Source: Chryseobacterium camelliae
GTDB taxonomy: Bacteria > Bacteroidota > Bacteroidia > Flavobacteriales > Weeksellaceae
Direction: 5' to 3'
Assembly (NCBI RefSeq): GCF_030818575.1
Contig: NZ_JAUTAL010000001.1
Span: 3,968,001 to 4,032,000, forward strand
Length of the DNA: 64,000 nucleotides
Part shown: piece after piece, positions 35,503 to 43,996 of the stretch
How positions within the stretch are numbered: position 1 is the stretch's first letter
How the letters are laid out: each line of letters begins with the position of its first letter
The notes under the pieces: model-generated
Database searches by the model: none
The model's input: only the letters and a program-made list of their open reading frames with translations
What the model was told of the DNA's origin: nothing
Made by a program: the position numbers and the translations under genes

Positions 35503-36122
35503 TAGTATTAAATACATCAGGAAAAGAGACCGGAAGAAAAGTAACTCTAGACGAAACAGTATTCGGAATTGAGCCAAATCAGCACGCGGTTTACTTAGAA
35601 GTTAAACAGTACCTTGCCGCACAGAGACAAGGAACTCATAAAGCAAAAGAAAGAAGCGAAATTACTGCTTCTACCAAAAAACTTAAGAAGCAAAAAGGAT
35701 CTGGTTCTGCAAGATACGGGGATATCAAGTCTCCTGTATTCAGAGGTGGAGGTAGAGTATTCGGTCCAAAACCAAGAGACTACAGATTCAAATTGAACAA
35801 AGCTCTTAAGAGATTGGCTAAAAAATCTGTTTTATCTCAGAAAATGAGAGATAACAGCATCAGAGTTTTAGAAGATCTGAGCCTTAACGCTCCTAAGACT
35901 AAAGATTTCATCAATGTATTAAATGCATTGGAACTTAACGGTAAAAAGTCTTTATTCGTTCTTCCTGAAGCTAACAAGAATGTGTATTTATCTTCAAGAA
36001 ACTTACCTAAAACCAAAGTAATGAACTTCAACGAGATCAGTTCTTACGACTTGGTAAATGCAGGTGAGATCGTATTCTTTGAAGGTGCAGTTGAAAAATT
36101 CCAGGAAAATTTAAAGAAATAA
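35493..36122 (+). CDS. rplD: 50S ribosomal protein L4
   Basis: A 209-residue exit-tunnel protein with the loop GSGSARYGDIKSPVFRGGG and FGPKPRDY. In E. coli L4 also represses its own operon; that control is not established here. Confidence 0.98.
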   Translation: MELVVLNTSGKETGRKVTLDETVFGIEPNQHAVYLEVKQYLAAQRQGTHKAKERSEITASTKKLKKQKGSGSARYGDIKSPVFRGGGRVFGPKPRDYRFKLNKALKRLAKKSVLSQKMRDNSIRVLEDLSLNAPKTKDFINVLNALELNGKKSLFVLPEANKNVYLSSRNLPKTKVMNFNEISSYDLVNAGEIVFFEGAVEKFQENLKK

Positions 36123-36125
36123 ATC

Positions 36126-36416
36126 ATGTCAGTTATCATTAAACCAGTTATTTCAGAAAAGGCTAATTACCTTACAGATTTAAGAGGTTCTTATTCTTTC
36201 TTAGTAGATACTAAGGCGAATAAAATCCAGATTAAAAAAGCTGTAGAAGCAGCTTATGGTGTAAAAGTAGCAGACGTTAACACAATGATTTATGCTCCGA
36301 AGGTTTCTTCAAAATACACTAAAAAAGGTCTTCAGGTTGGAAAGACGAACAAATTGAAAAAAGCGGTAATCAAACTTGCTGAAGGGGAGGTTATCGATAT
36401 TTTTGCCGTAAATTAA
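36126..36416 (+). CDS. rplW: 50S ribosomal protein L23
   Basis: A 96-residue protein at the tunnel exit, where trigger factor and SRP dock. Pattern IIKPVISEKANYL and FLVDTKANKIQIKKAVE. Three bases after rplD. Confidence 0.97.
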   Translation: MSVIIKPVISEKANYLTDLRGSYSFLVDTKANKIQIKKAVEAAYGVKVADVNTMIYAPKVSSKYTKKGLQVGKTNKLKKAVIKLAEGEVIDIFAVN

Positions 36417-36438
36417 TTGTTAATTATAAATAATAGTA

Positions 36439-37260
36439 ATGTCTGTTAGAAAATTAAAACCTATCACCCCGGGACAGAGATTCAGAATTGTAAACAATTT
36501 TGAGGAAATTACTACCAACAAACCAGAGAAGTCTCTAACCGTTGGTATTAAAAAGTCAGGTGGACGTAACCAAACAGGTAAAATGACCATGCGTTACACC
36601 GGAGGTGGACACAAAAAGAAATACAGAATTATTGACTTCAAAAGAAACAAAGCAAACGTTGAAGCAACAGTAAAATCTGTAGAATACGATCCAAACAGAA
36701 CTGCATTTATCGCTTTATTAGAGTACGCAGACGGAGAGAAGAGATACATCATCGCTCCAAACGGTATCAAAGTAGATCAGAAAGTAGTTTCAGGAGAAAG
36801 CGTAGAACCTAACGTAGGTAACGCAATGAAATTGAAAAACATTCCATTGGGTACTGTGATTTCTTGTGTTGAGATGAAGCCTGGACAAGGGGCTATCTTG
36901 GCAAGAAGTGCAGGTTCTTCAGCTCAGTTAACTTCAAGAGACGGAAAATATGCGATCATCAAATTGCCTTCAGGAGAATCCAGAATGATCCTTACTGAAT
37001 GTATGGCTATGATTGGTTCCGTTTCCAACTCAGATCACCAGTTAACGGTATCCGGTAAGGCTGGTAGAAGCAGATGGTTAGGTAGAAGACCAAGAACAAG
37101 AGCGGTAGTAATGAACCCTGTAGATCACCCGATGGGTGGTGGTGAAGGACGTTCTTCTGGAGGTCACCCAAGATCTAGAAACGGTAAGCCGTCTAAAGGT
37201 TACAAAACTAGAAAGAAAAACAAAGTGTCTAACCGTTACATCGTATCTAAAAGAAAATAA
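36439..37260 (+). CDS. rplB: 50S ribosomal protein L2
   Basis: A 273-residue protein needed for subunit joining and peptidyl transfer. Signature NPVDHPMGGGEGRSSGGHP near 223-241 is intact. Confidence 0.98.
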   Translation: MSVRKLKPITPGQRFRIVNNFEEITTNKPEKSLTVGIKKSGGRNQTGKMTMRYTGGGHKKKYRIIDFKRNKANVEATVKSVEYDPNRTAFIALLEYADGEKRYIIAPNGIKVDQKVVSGESVEPNVGNAMKLKNIPLGTVISCVEMKPGQGAILARSAGSSAQLTSRDGKYAIIKLPSGESRMILTECMAMIGSVSNSDHQLTVSGKAGRSRWLGRRPRTRAVVMNPVDHPMGGGEGRSSGGHPRSRNGKPSKGYKTRKKNKVSNRYIVSKRK

Positions 37261-37262
37261 TT

Positions 37263-37541
37263 ATGGCAAGATCACTTAAAAAAGGACCGTTCATTCATCA
37301 TACTTTAGATAAGAAGGTTCAGGCAAATATAGAGTCTGGTAAGAAGACAGTTATCAAAACTTGGTCTAGAGCATCGATGATCTCTCCGGACTTCGTAGGA
37401 CAAACCATCGCTGTGCACAACGGGAAATCTTTTATCCCTGTTTATGTTACAGAAAACATGGTAGGTCACAAGTTAGGCGAATTTTCTCCAACAAGATCTT
37501 TCAGAGGTCATGGTGGTAACAAAAACAAAGGAAGCAGATAA
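37263..37541 (+). CDS. rpsS: 30S ribosomal protein S19
   Basis: A 92-residue protein with MARSLKKGPFIHHTLDKK and VGHKLGEFSPTRSFRGHGG, complete and typical. Two bases after rplB. Confidence 0.98.
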   Translation: MARSLKKGPFIHHTLDKKVQANIESGKKTVIKTWSRASMISPDFVGQTIAVHNGKSFIPVYVTENMVGHKLGEFSPTRSFRGHGGNKNKGSR

Positions 37542-37543
37542 TC

Positions 37544-37942
37544 ATGGGATCAAGAAAACAAGATAGCGCAATCGCAAGAAAAGAAGCTAACAAAGACGTT
37601 GTTAAAGCTTCATTAAACAACTGCCCGTCTTCTCCTAGAAAAATGAGACTCGTTGCTGATATCATCAGAGGTGAGCAGGTAGACAGAGCACTTTATATCC
37701 TAAAATATTCTAAGAAAGAAGCTTCTAACAAATTAGAAAAATTACTTCTTTCTGCTATGGCCAACTGGCAGACTAAAAACGAAGGTGCAGACATCGAGGA
37801 AGCCAACCTTATCGTAAAAGAAATATTCGTGGATAGTGCAAGACAATTGAAGAGACTGAGACCGGCTCCGCAAGGTAGAGGGTACAGAATCAGAAAGAGA
37901 TCTAACCACGTTACATTAATCTTAGGTAATAAAGAAAATTAA
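37544..37942 (+). CDS. rplV: 50S ribosomal protein L22
   Basis: A 132-residue protein of the exit tunnel. SPRKMRLVADIIRGEQVDRAL and the C-terminal hairpin RPAPQGRGYRIRKRSNHVTL identify it. Confidence 0.97.
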   Translation: MGSRKQDSAIARKEANKDVVKASLNNCPSSPRKMRLVADIIRGEQVDRALYILKYSKKEASNKLEKLLLSAMANWQTKNEGADIEEANLIVKEIFVDSARQLKRLRPAPQGRGYRIRKRSNHVTLILGNKEN

Positions 37943-37949
37943 TCAAGGT

Positions 37950-38699
37950 ATGGGACAGAAGACAAATCCAATTGGTAACAGATTAGGGATCATCAGAGGA
38001 TGGGATTCTAACTGGTTTGGCGGAAACGATTATGGAGACAGAATCGCTGAAGACTACAAAATCAGAAGATACCTTGAAGCAAGATTATCTAAAGGTGGTA
38101 TTTCAAAAATTTATATTGAAAGAACATTAAAATTAGTAACCGTAACCATTACTACTGCAAGACCGGGACTTATCATCGGTAAAGGAGGCCAGGAAGTTGA
38201 TAAACTGAAAGAAGAGCTGAAAAAACTTACAGGTAAGGATATTCAGATCAACATCTTCGAAATCAAAAGACCTGAACTTGATGCAGTATTGGTAGCGGAC
38301 AGCATCGCCAAGCAGATCGAAAACAGGATTTCTTACAGAAGAGCAGTTAAGATGGCTATGGCAAGCACCATGAGAATGGGCGCTGAAGGAATCAAAGTTC
38401 AGATTTCCGGAAGATTGAACGGAGCTGAAATGGCAAGAAGCGAATCTTTCAAAGAAGGAAGAATCCCATTGTCTACTTTCAGAGCTGATATCGATTATCA
38501 CTGGGCTGAAGCACACACTACTTACGGTAGACTGGGTGTGAAGGTATGGATCATGAAAGGCGAAGTATATGGTAAGAGAGAGCTTTCTCCATTAGTGGGA
38601 CAGCAGAAGAAAGGAGGCCCTTCAGGAGACAGAAACAGAGGCGGAGACAGAGATAACAGAAGGCCTAGAAAGAATAACAACAATAACAATAATAATTAA
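37950..38699 (+). CDS. rpsC: 30S ribosomal protein S3
   Basis: A 249-residue protein of the mRNA entry site, with the KH motif GLIIGKGGQEVDKLKEEL and the C-terminal STFRADIDYHWAEAHTTYG. It ends in a Gly/Arg/Asp-rich tail followed by eight Asn, a low-complexity extension longer than in E. coli. Confidence 0.97.
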   Translation: MGQKTNPIGNRLGIIRGWDSNWFGGNDYGDRIAEDYKIRRYLEARLSKGGISKIYIERTLKLVTVTITTARPGLIIGKGGQEVDKLKEELKKLTGKDIQINIFEIKRPELDAVLVADSIAKQIENRISYRRAVKMAMASTMRMGAEGIKVQISGRLNGAEMARSESFKEGRIPLSTFRADIDYHWAEAHTTYGRLGVKVWIMKGEVYGKRELSPLVGQQKKGGPSGDRNRGGDRDNRRPRKNNNNNNNN

Positions 38700-38797
38700 A
38701 ATTTTAGATTAGAAATTTTGAATTTTAAATTACCGTTACTTTTTTAAAATTAAAAAAAATCTAAAATCTAAAATCTAAAATCTAAAATTTAGAAATT
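38700..38797. repeat. AT-rich inverted/tandem repeat between rpsC and rplP
   Basis: Four tandem copies of ATCTAAA (38759-38786) ending 11 bases before the rplP start codon, with an inverted relative (TTTTAGATTAGAAATTTT, 38702-38719) on the other side of an 11-base unrelated centre. The RNA could form a long AU hairpin inside the operon mRNA. Similar elements lie at 43441-43537 and 53774-53817. Confidence 0.65.
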
Positions 38798-39223
38798 ATG
38801 TTACAACCAAAAAGAACCAAGTTCCGTAGAGTTCATAAGATGAAGATGAAGGGGAATGCCCAGAGAGGTAGTCAACTTGCTTATGGAACTTTCGGGATCA
38901 AGGCTACAGAAGGTGCTTGGATTACCGCAAGACAAATTGAAGCTGCGCGTATTGCTGCGACAAGATATATGAAGAGAGAAGGACAGCTGTGGATTAAAAT
39001 ATTCCCGGATAAGCCGATTACTAAGAAACCAGCCGAAGTAAGGATGGGTAAAGGTAAAGGTGCCGTTGAATATTGGGTAGCTGTAGTGAAACCAGGTAAA
39101 ATTATGTTTGAAGTGGGAGGTGTTCCTTACGAAGTAGCGAAAGAAGCCCTTAGACTTGCAGCACAGAAATTACCGGTAGTTACCAAATTCATAGTTGCTA
39201 ACGATTTTGTTAAACCTCTTTAA
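38798..39223 (+). CDS. rplP: 50S ribosomal protein L16
   Basis: A 141-residue protein at the A-site. MLQPKRTKFRRVHKMKMKG and the loop RMGKGKGAVEYWVAVVKPG are typical. Confidence 0.98.
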   Translation: MLQPKRTKFRRVHKMKMKGNAQRGSQLAYGTFGIKATEGAWITARQIEAARIAATRYMKREGQLWIKIFPDKPITKKPAEVRMGKGKGAVEYWVAVVKPGKIMFEVGGVPYEVAKEALRLAAQKLPVVTKFIVANDFVKPL

Positions 39224-39235
39224 TCTTTGAATGCA

Positions 39236-39421
39236 ATGAAAAAAGCTGATATTAAAAATTTAAGCGCGGGTGATATTCAAGCTCAATTAACTGAAGCAAA
39301 AGCTCAATATTCTAAACTGAAATTGGCTCACGCTATCAGCCCAGTTGAAAACCCGATTCAAATCAGAGATTTGAGAAAGACAATCGCCAGACTAAATACA
39401 GAGTTAACTAACAAACAATAA
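39236..39421 (+). CDS. rpmC: 50S ribosomal protein L29
   Basis: A 61-residue helical hairpin protein at the tunnel exit. Start MKKADIKNLSAGDIQ at 39236 is chosen over an in-frame TTG at 39227 that would add three residues not seen in the family. Confidence 0.95.
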   Translation: MKKADIKNLSAGDIQAQLTEAKAQYSKLKLAHAISPVENPIQIRDLRKTIARLNTELTNKQ

Positions 39422-39433
39422 TTTCATTTTACA

Positions 39434-39688
39434 ATGGATAGAAATTTAAGAAAAGAAAGAATCGGAGTGGTTTCCAGCAATAAAATGGAAAAGACCATTG
39501 TTGTTAGTGAAACGATGAGAATGAAACACCCGATGTACGGTAAATTCGTTTTGAAAACGAAAAAATATACCGCACACGATGAGAACAACGAGTGCAACGA
39601 AGGAGATACGGTTCTGATCCAGGAAACCAGACCTTTGAGCAAGAACAAGAGATGGAGATTAGTAAGAATCATTGAAAAAGCTAAGTAA
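39434..39688 (+). CDS. rpsQ: 30S ribosomal protein S17
   Basis: An 84-residue OB-fold protein. RKERIGVVSSNKMEKTIVV and HDENNECNEGDTVLIQETRP match S17. Its stop overlaps the rplN start by one base (TAATG). Confidence 0.97.
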   Translation: MDRNLRKERIGVVSSNKMEKTIVVSETMRMKHPMYGKFVLKTKKYTAHDENNECNEGDTVLIQETRPLSKNKRWRLVRIIEKAK

Positions 39689-40056
39689 TGTTACAAACAG
39701 AATCAAGATTAAAAGTTGCTGATAACACAGGTGCTAAAGAAGTATTGGTGATCAGAGTTCTGGGAGGAACCAGAAGAAGATATGCTTCAGTTGGTGATAA
39801 AATCGTAGTTACGATCAAGGATTCTACACCATCCGGAAACGCTAAAAAAGGTCAGGTATCTAAAGCTGTCGTAGTAAGAACTAAAAAAGCAGTAAGAAGA
39901 AAAGATGGTTCATACATCAAATTCGACGATAACGCTTGTGTATTGCTAAACGCAGCAGGAGAAATGAGAGGAACCCGTGTTTTCGGACCGGTTGCCCGTG
40001 AGTTGAGAGACAAAGAATATATGAAAATCATTTCATTAGCTCCTGAAGTACTTTAA
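39688..40056 (+). CDS. rplN: 50S ribosomal protein L14
   Basis: A 122-residue intersubunit-bridge protein with MLQTESRLKVADNTGAKEV and GEMRGTRVFGPVARELR. Complete. Confidence 0.98.
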   Translation: MLQTESRLKVADNTGAKEVLVIRVLGGTRRRYASVGDKIVVTIKDSTPSGNAKKGQVSKAVVVRTKKAVRRKDGSYIKFDDNACVLLNAAGEMRGTRVFGPVARELRDKEYMKIISLAPEVL

Positions 40057-40076
40057 TTTTAAAATTTTTAAAGAAA

Positions 40077-40403
40077 ATGTCAAAGTTAAAAATAAAAAGA
40101 GGAGATAACGTAATCATTACTACCGGTAGAAAAGAAATCAAAGGTAAGACTGGTGAAGTTATTGAAGTGATCAAAAAAGAAGGAAAAGACCCAAGAGTTG
40201 TTGTGGCAGGACTTAACATCGTTAAAAAACACGTTAAGCCTTCAGCTTCTAACCCTCAAGGAGGAATCGTTGAAAGAGAAGCTTCTATTCATATCTCAAA
40301 CGTAGCTTTAGTTGGTAAAGACGGAAAAGCTATCAAAGTAGGTTACAAAATCGAAGGAGATAAGAAGGCAAGAATCAATAAGAAAACGGGTGAAACTTTA
40401 TAA
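40077..40403 (+). CDS. rplX: 50S ribosomal protein L24
   Basis: A 108-residue early assembly protein with the KOW motif (KIKRGDNVIITTGRKEIKGK) and NIVKKHVKPS. Confidence 0.97.
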   Translation: MSKLKIKRGDNVIITTGRKEIKGKTGEVIEVIKKEGKDPRVVVAGLNIVKKHVKPSASNPQGGIVEREASIHISNVALVGKDGKAIKVGYKIEGDKKARINKKTGETL

Positions 40404-40416
40404 TTTTTAAGAACAC

Positions 40417-40968
40417 ATGGAATATATAGCAAGACCCAAGAAAGCATACAAAGAAACCATTGTTCCTGCAATGATGGAAGAATTTGGGTACAAGTCAGTA
40501 ATGCAAGTGCCTAAGTTAGAGAAGATCGTTGTGTCACAAGGTTTAGGTGATGCTACTGCAGATAAGAAAATTATTGATTATGCTGTAGAAGAATTAACAA
40601 ACATCACTGGTCAGAAGGCAGTTGGTACCATCTCTAAGAAAGATGAGGCTGCATTCAAATTAAGAAAAGGGATGCCTGTAGGTGCTAAAGTTACTTTAAG
40701 AGCCAACAGAATGTATGAATTCTTAGACAGACTTACTTCTTCTGCATTGCCGCGAATCAGAGATTTCTCTGGTATCAAAGCTGACGGTTTCGATGGTAGA
40801 GGAAACTATAACTTAGGGATCACTGAGCAGATCATCTTCCCTGAGATCGTAATTGACAAAGTGAAAAAAATCCAGGGGATGGACATCACTTTCGTTACTA
40901 CTGCGAAAACAGATAAAGAAGCTAAAGCATTATTAACTCATTTCGGTTTACCATTTAAAAAGAACTAA
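40417..40968 (+). CDS. rplE: 50S ribosomal protein L5
   Basis: A 183-residue protein that binds 5S rRNA and the P-site tRNA. AVGTISKKDEAAFKLRKGMP and RIRDFSGIKADGFDGRGNY identify it. Confidence 0.98.
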   Translation: MEYIARPKKAYKETIVPAMMEEFGYKSVMQVPKLEKIVVSQGLGDATADKKIIDYAVEELTNITGQKAVGTISKKDEAAFKLRKGMPVGAKVTLRANRMYEFLDRLTSSALPRIRDFSGIKADGFDGRGNYNLGITEQIIFPEIVIDKVKKIQGMDITFVTTAKTDKEAKALLTHFGLPFKKN

Positions 40969-40970
40969 GA

Positions 40971-41240
40971 ATGGCTAAAGAATCAATGAAAGCGCGTGAG
41001 CGCAAAAGAGAAGCACTTGTTGCTAAGTACGCTGACAAAAGAAAAGCTTTAAAAGAAGCTGGTGATTATGAAGCCCTTCAGAAGTTACCTAAAAATGCTT
41101 CTCCTGTAAGATTACACAACAGATGTAAACTGACAGGTAGACCAAGAGGATACATGAGAACGTTTGGTATTTCCAGAGTAACATTCAGAGAAATGGCCAA
41201 CAACGGATTGATCCCGGGAGTTAAAAAAGCCAGTTGGTAA
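40971..41240 (+). CDS. rpsN: 30S ribosomal protein S14, long zinc-free form
   Basis: An 89-residue S14 without the CxxC...CxxC zinc knuckle of the short type; the conserved end is HNRCKLTGRPRGYMRTFGIS with one Cys. It is followed by a 140-base gap with a strong hairpin before rpsH. Confidence 0.97.
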   Translation: MAKESMKARERKREALVAKYADKRKALKEAGDYEALQKLPKNASPVRLHNRCKLTGRPRGYMRTFGISRVTFREMANNGLIPGVKKASW

Positions 41241-41285
41241 TCACACAATAATCCGGACAATTAAGTTGTTCAGATACTAAAGATA

Positions 41286-41324
41286 AAAATATCAGACCTA
41301 AGACATTCTGAAGTCTGATATTTT
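41286..41324 (+). promoter_or_regulatory. 12-bp hairpin between rpsN and rpsH
   Basis: A perfect stem AAAATATCAGAC (41286-41297) / GTCTGATATTTT (41313-41324) with a 15-base loop. It sits in the longest gap of the spc cluster, 57 bases before the S8 start. It could be an attenuator, a partial terminator or a protein-binding site. Confidence 0.55.
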
Positions 41325-41380
41325 ACTCTTCAAGTCTTTGCAAAACTGATTGTCTTCAACCAATAATTTAAAAAAGAAAA

Positions 41381-41779
41381 ATGGTAACAGATCCAATTTC
41401 AGATTTCCTAACAAGAGTAAGGAACGCACAAAGCGCAGGCCACAAAGTGGTGGAAATTCCTGCATCGAAAATCAAAAAGGAGATTACTAAGATCTTATTT
41501 GATCAGGGGTATATCTTAAACTATAAGTTTGAGGATAGCGCTGTTCAGGGAACGATCAAAATCGCTTTAAAGTACGACAAACAAACCAGCAAGCCTGCAA
41601 TTAAGTCTATTCAGAGAGCTTCAAGACCAGGTTTGAGACAGTACAAAGGTTCTACGGAACTTCCAAGAGTACTGAACGGTTTAGGTGTAGCTATCATCTC
41701 TACTTCTAAAGGAGTAATGACTGATAAGAAAGCCAGAGAAGAAAAAGTAGGCGGTGAAGTAATCTGCTATGTTTATTAA
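41381..41779 (+). CDS. rpsH: 30S ribosomal protein S8
   Basis: A 132-residue 16S-binding protein with TDPISDFLTRVRNAQ and the C-terminal GVAIISTSKGVMTDKKARE. In E. coli S8 represses the spc operon. Confidence 0.98.
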   Translation: MVTDPISDFLTRVRNAQSAGHKVVEIPASKIKKEITKILFDQGYILNYKFEDSAVQGTIKIALKYDKQTSKPAIKSIQRASRPGLRQYKGSTELPRVLNGLGVAIISTSKGVMTDKKAREEKVGGEVICYVY

Positions 41780-41796
41780 TTTTTAATCACAGGAAA

Positions 41797-42342
41797 ATGT
41801 CAAGAATTGGTAAAGCAATTATAACAATTCCAGCAGGAGTTACCATCACTGAAAACAACGGTGTAGTAACAGCTAAAGGCCCTAAAGGAGAACTTTCTCA
41901 GGAGCTTACTGCAGGAATTACTTTAGAACAGAAAGATGGTGAACTTACAGTGAACAGACCATCTGAGTCTAAGCAACACAAAGCGCTTCACGGTTTATAC
42001 AGAGCGTTGATCAACAACATGATTGTTGGTGTATCAGAAGGTTTCGAAAAGAAACTGGAACTAGTAGGGGTAGGATACAGAGCTTCTCACTCAGGACAAA
42101 AACTTGAGTTGGCTTTAGGATTCTCTCACGGTATCGTACTGGAACTTCCAGGTGAAGTAAAAGTAGATACATTGACTGAAAAAGGTAAAAATCCAATTAT
42201 TACTTTAACGTCTTACGATAAGCAACTTCTTGGAATGGTAGCTGCGAAAATCAGATCATTCAGAAAGCCTGAACCGTACAAAGGAAAAGGTGTAAGATTC
42301 GTTGGTGAAAATGTTAGACGTAAAGCTGGTAAATCTGCTTAA
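41797..42342 (+). CDS. rplF: 50S ribosomal protein L6
   Basis: A 181-residue two-domain protein near the sarcin-ricin loop. The end PEPYKGKGVRFVGENVRRKA is the L6 signature. Confidence 0.98.
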   Translation: MSRIGKAIITIPAGVTITENNGVVTAKGPKGELSQELTAGITLEQKDGELTVNRPSESKQHKALHGLYRALINNMIVGVSEGFEKKLELVGVGYRASHSGQKLELALGFSHGIVLELPGEVKVDTLTEKGKNPIITLTSYDKQLLGMVAAKIRSFRKPEPYKGKGVRFVGENVRRKAGKSA

Positions 42343-42357
42343 TAAATTATAAGTATT

Positions 42358-42711
42358 ATGGCATTAAGTAAAGTAGAAAAAAGAATAAGAATCAAAAGAA
42401 GAGTAAGAGGAAAAATCTCCGGTTCTTCTGAATTGCCAAGATTATCTGTATACAAAAGTAATAAGGAAATTTACGCTCAGTTAATCGACGATAAAAGTGG
42501 TAAAACTTTAGTTTCAGCTTCTTCCAGAGAGAAAGGAGTAGAAGCTAACGGTACTAAAAGTGACGTTTCTGCTGCTGTAGGTAAGGCTATCGCTGCCAAA
42601 GCCCTTGCTGCAGGAATTGAAAATATTGTATTCGACAGAAACGGATTCGTATACCATGGAAGAGTTAAGGCTCTTGCTGACGGTGCGAGAGAAGGTGGAC
42701 TTAAATTCTAA
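42358..42711 (+). CDS. rplR: 50S ribosomal protein L18
   Basis: A 117-residue 5S rRNA-binding protein with RLSVYKSNKEIYAQLIDD and FDRNGFVYHGRVKALADGAR. Confidence 0.97.
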   Translation: MALSKVEKRIRIKRRVRGKISGSSELPRLSVYKSNKEIYAQLIDDKSGKTLVSASSREKGVEANGTKSDVSAAVGKAIAAKALAAGIENIVFDRNGFVYHGRVKALADGAREGGLKF

Positions 42712-42730
42712 TCATTAAATTTCGGAAAAT

Positions 42731-43252
42731 ATGTTAGGACTAGATAATATAGAAAGAGTAAAACCGGGAGGATTAGAACTTAAAGATCGTCTCGTAGCTG
42801 TTAACAGAGTAACAAAAGTAACCAAAGGAGGTAGAGCTTTCGGATTTTCTGCTATCGTTGTAGTAGGAAACGAAGAAGGGGTTATCGGTTACGGATTAGG
42901 AAAATCTAAAGAGGTAGCTTCTGCAATCGCTAAGGCTGTTGAAGATGCAAAGAAAAACCTTGTGAAAGTTCCTGTAATGAACCATACCATCCCTCACCAG
43001 ACTACAGCAAGATACGGTGGTGCGGATATCTTCCTTAGACCTGCTTCTCACGGTACAGGGCTTATCGCCGGTGGTGCGGTAAGAGCGGTATTGGAGTCTG
43101 CCGGTATCCACGATATCCTTTCAAAATCTAAAGGATCTTCTAACCCTCACAACGTGGTGAAAGCTACTTTCAAAGCGTTATTGGATATCAGAAGACCTGA
43201 AGAAATCGCAAGAATGAGAGGAGTTTCCCTAACTAAAGTGTTTAACGGTTAA
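42731..43252 (+). CDS. rpsE: 30S ribosomal protein S5
   Basis: A 173-residue protein with the double-stranded RNA-binding half KDRLVAVNRVTKVTKGGRAF and the GHGLIAG-like ASHGTGLIAGGAVRAVLE. No sign of spectinomycin-type changes was assessed. Confidence 0.98.
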   Translation: MLGLDNIERVKPGGLELKDRLVAVNRVTKVTKGGRAFGFSAIVVVGNEEGVIGYGLGKSKEVASAIAKAVEDAKKNLVKVPVMNHTIPHQTTARYGGADIFLRPASHGTGLIAGGAVRAVLESAGIHDILSKSKGSSNPHNVVKATFKALLDIRRPEEIARMRGVSLTKVFNG

Positions 43253-43263
43253 TATATAAAACA

Positions 43264-43440
43264 ATGGCAACAATCAAAGTAAAGCAAGTAAGAAGCGCTA
43301 TTGGAAGAACAAAAACCCAAAAGAGAACGCTTGAAGCATTAGGATTTAAGAAACTTCACCAAGTTGTAGAACATGAAGCTACTCCTTCTATCCTAGGAAT
43401 GATAGCTGCAGTTAGTCATTTACTTGAAGTTCAGAAATAA
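43264..43440 (+). CDS. rpmD: 50S ribosomal protein L30
   Basis: A 58-residue protein (MATIKVKQVRSAIGRTKTQ, ALGFKKLHQVVEH) between rpsE and rplO, the normal place for L30. Family length is about 60. Confidence 0.96.
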   Translation: MATIKVKQVRSAIGRTKTQKRTLEALGFKKLHQVVEHEATPSILGMIAAVSHLLEVQK

Positions 43441-43537
43441 TTAAAAAATTGAAAGATTAAAAGATTGAAATTTTCTTTCTATATTAGCCGGAATTTTTTT
43501 AATCTTTAAATTATTTAATCTTTAAATCAATAAAAAA
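43441..43537. repeat. AT-rich inverted repeat between rpmD and rplO
   Basis: Left part GAAAGATTAAAAGATTGAAA (43450-43469) and right part with two AATCTTTAAAT(T/C) units (43500-43528) are inverted relatives around a short unrelated centre. The right arm ends about 10 bases before the rplO ATG. Same type as 38700-38797 and 53774-53817. Confidence 0.65.
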
Positions 43538-43987
43538 ATGAATTTAAATAACATAAAGCCAGCTGCAGGATCAACTTTCAATTCAAAAAGAATTGGTAGA
43601 GGACAAGGTAGTGGAAAAGGAGGTACTTCTACAAAAGGTCACAAAGGACAAAAATCAAGAGCCGGTTATTCTCAGAAGATCGGTTTCGAAGGTGGTCAGA
43701 TGCCTTTACAGAGAAGATTACCTAAATTCGGTTTCAAAAACGTAAACAGAAAAGAATTCAGAGCCATCAACCTGGATTCTATCCAGACTTTAATCGAGAA
43801 CAAATCTATTACAGGTGACATCACGAAAGAAGTTTTGATAGAAAACGGATTGGCTTCTAAAAATGAATTAGTGAAAATTATGGGGAGAGGAGAATTGAAA
43901 TCTGCGGTTTCAATTTCTGCTGACAAATTCACTAAATCTGCTGAAGAGCTTATCACTAAGGCAGGTGGAAAAGCAATTACCTTATAA
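43538..43987 (+). CDS. rplO: 50S ribosomal protein L15
   Basis: A 149-residue late-assembly protein with the glycine-rich GRGQGSGKGGTSTKGHKGQK and GFEGGQMPLQRRLPKFGF. Confidence 0.98.
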   Translation: MNLNNIKPAAGSTFNSKRIGRGQGSGKGGTSTKGHKGQKSRAGYSQKIGFEGGQMPLQRRLPKFGFKNVNRKEFRAINLDSIQTLIENKSITGDITKEVLIENGLASKNELVKIMGRGELKSAVSISADKFTKSAEELITKAGGKAITL

Positions 43988-43996
43988 TTATTACTA

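Noticed and set aside
38759..38786. Tandem heptamers resembling a small repeat array
   Set aside because: Units are 7 bases with no spacers and no cas genes nearby, so this is not a CRISPR array.
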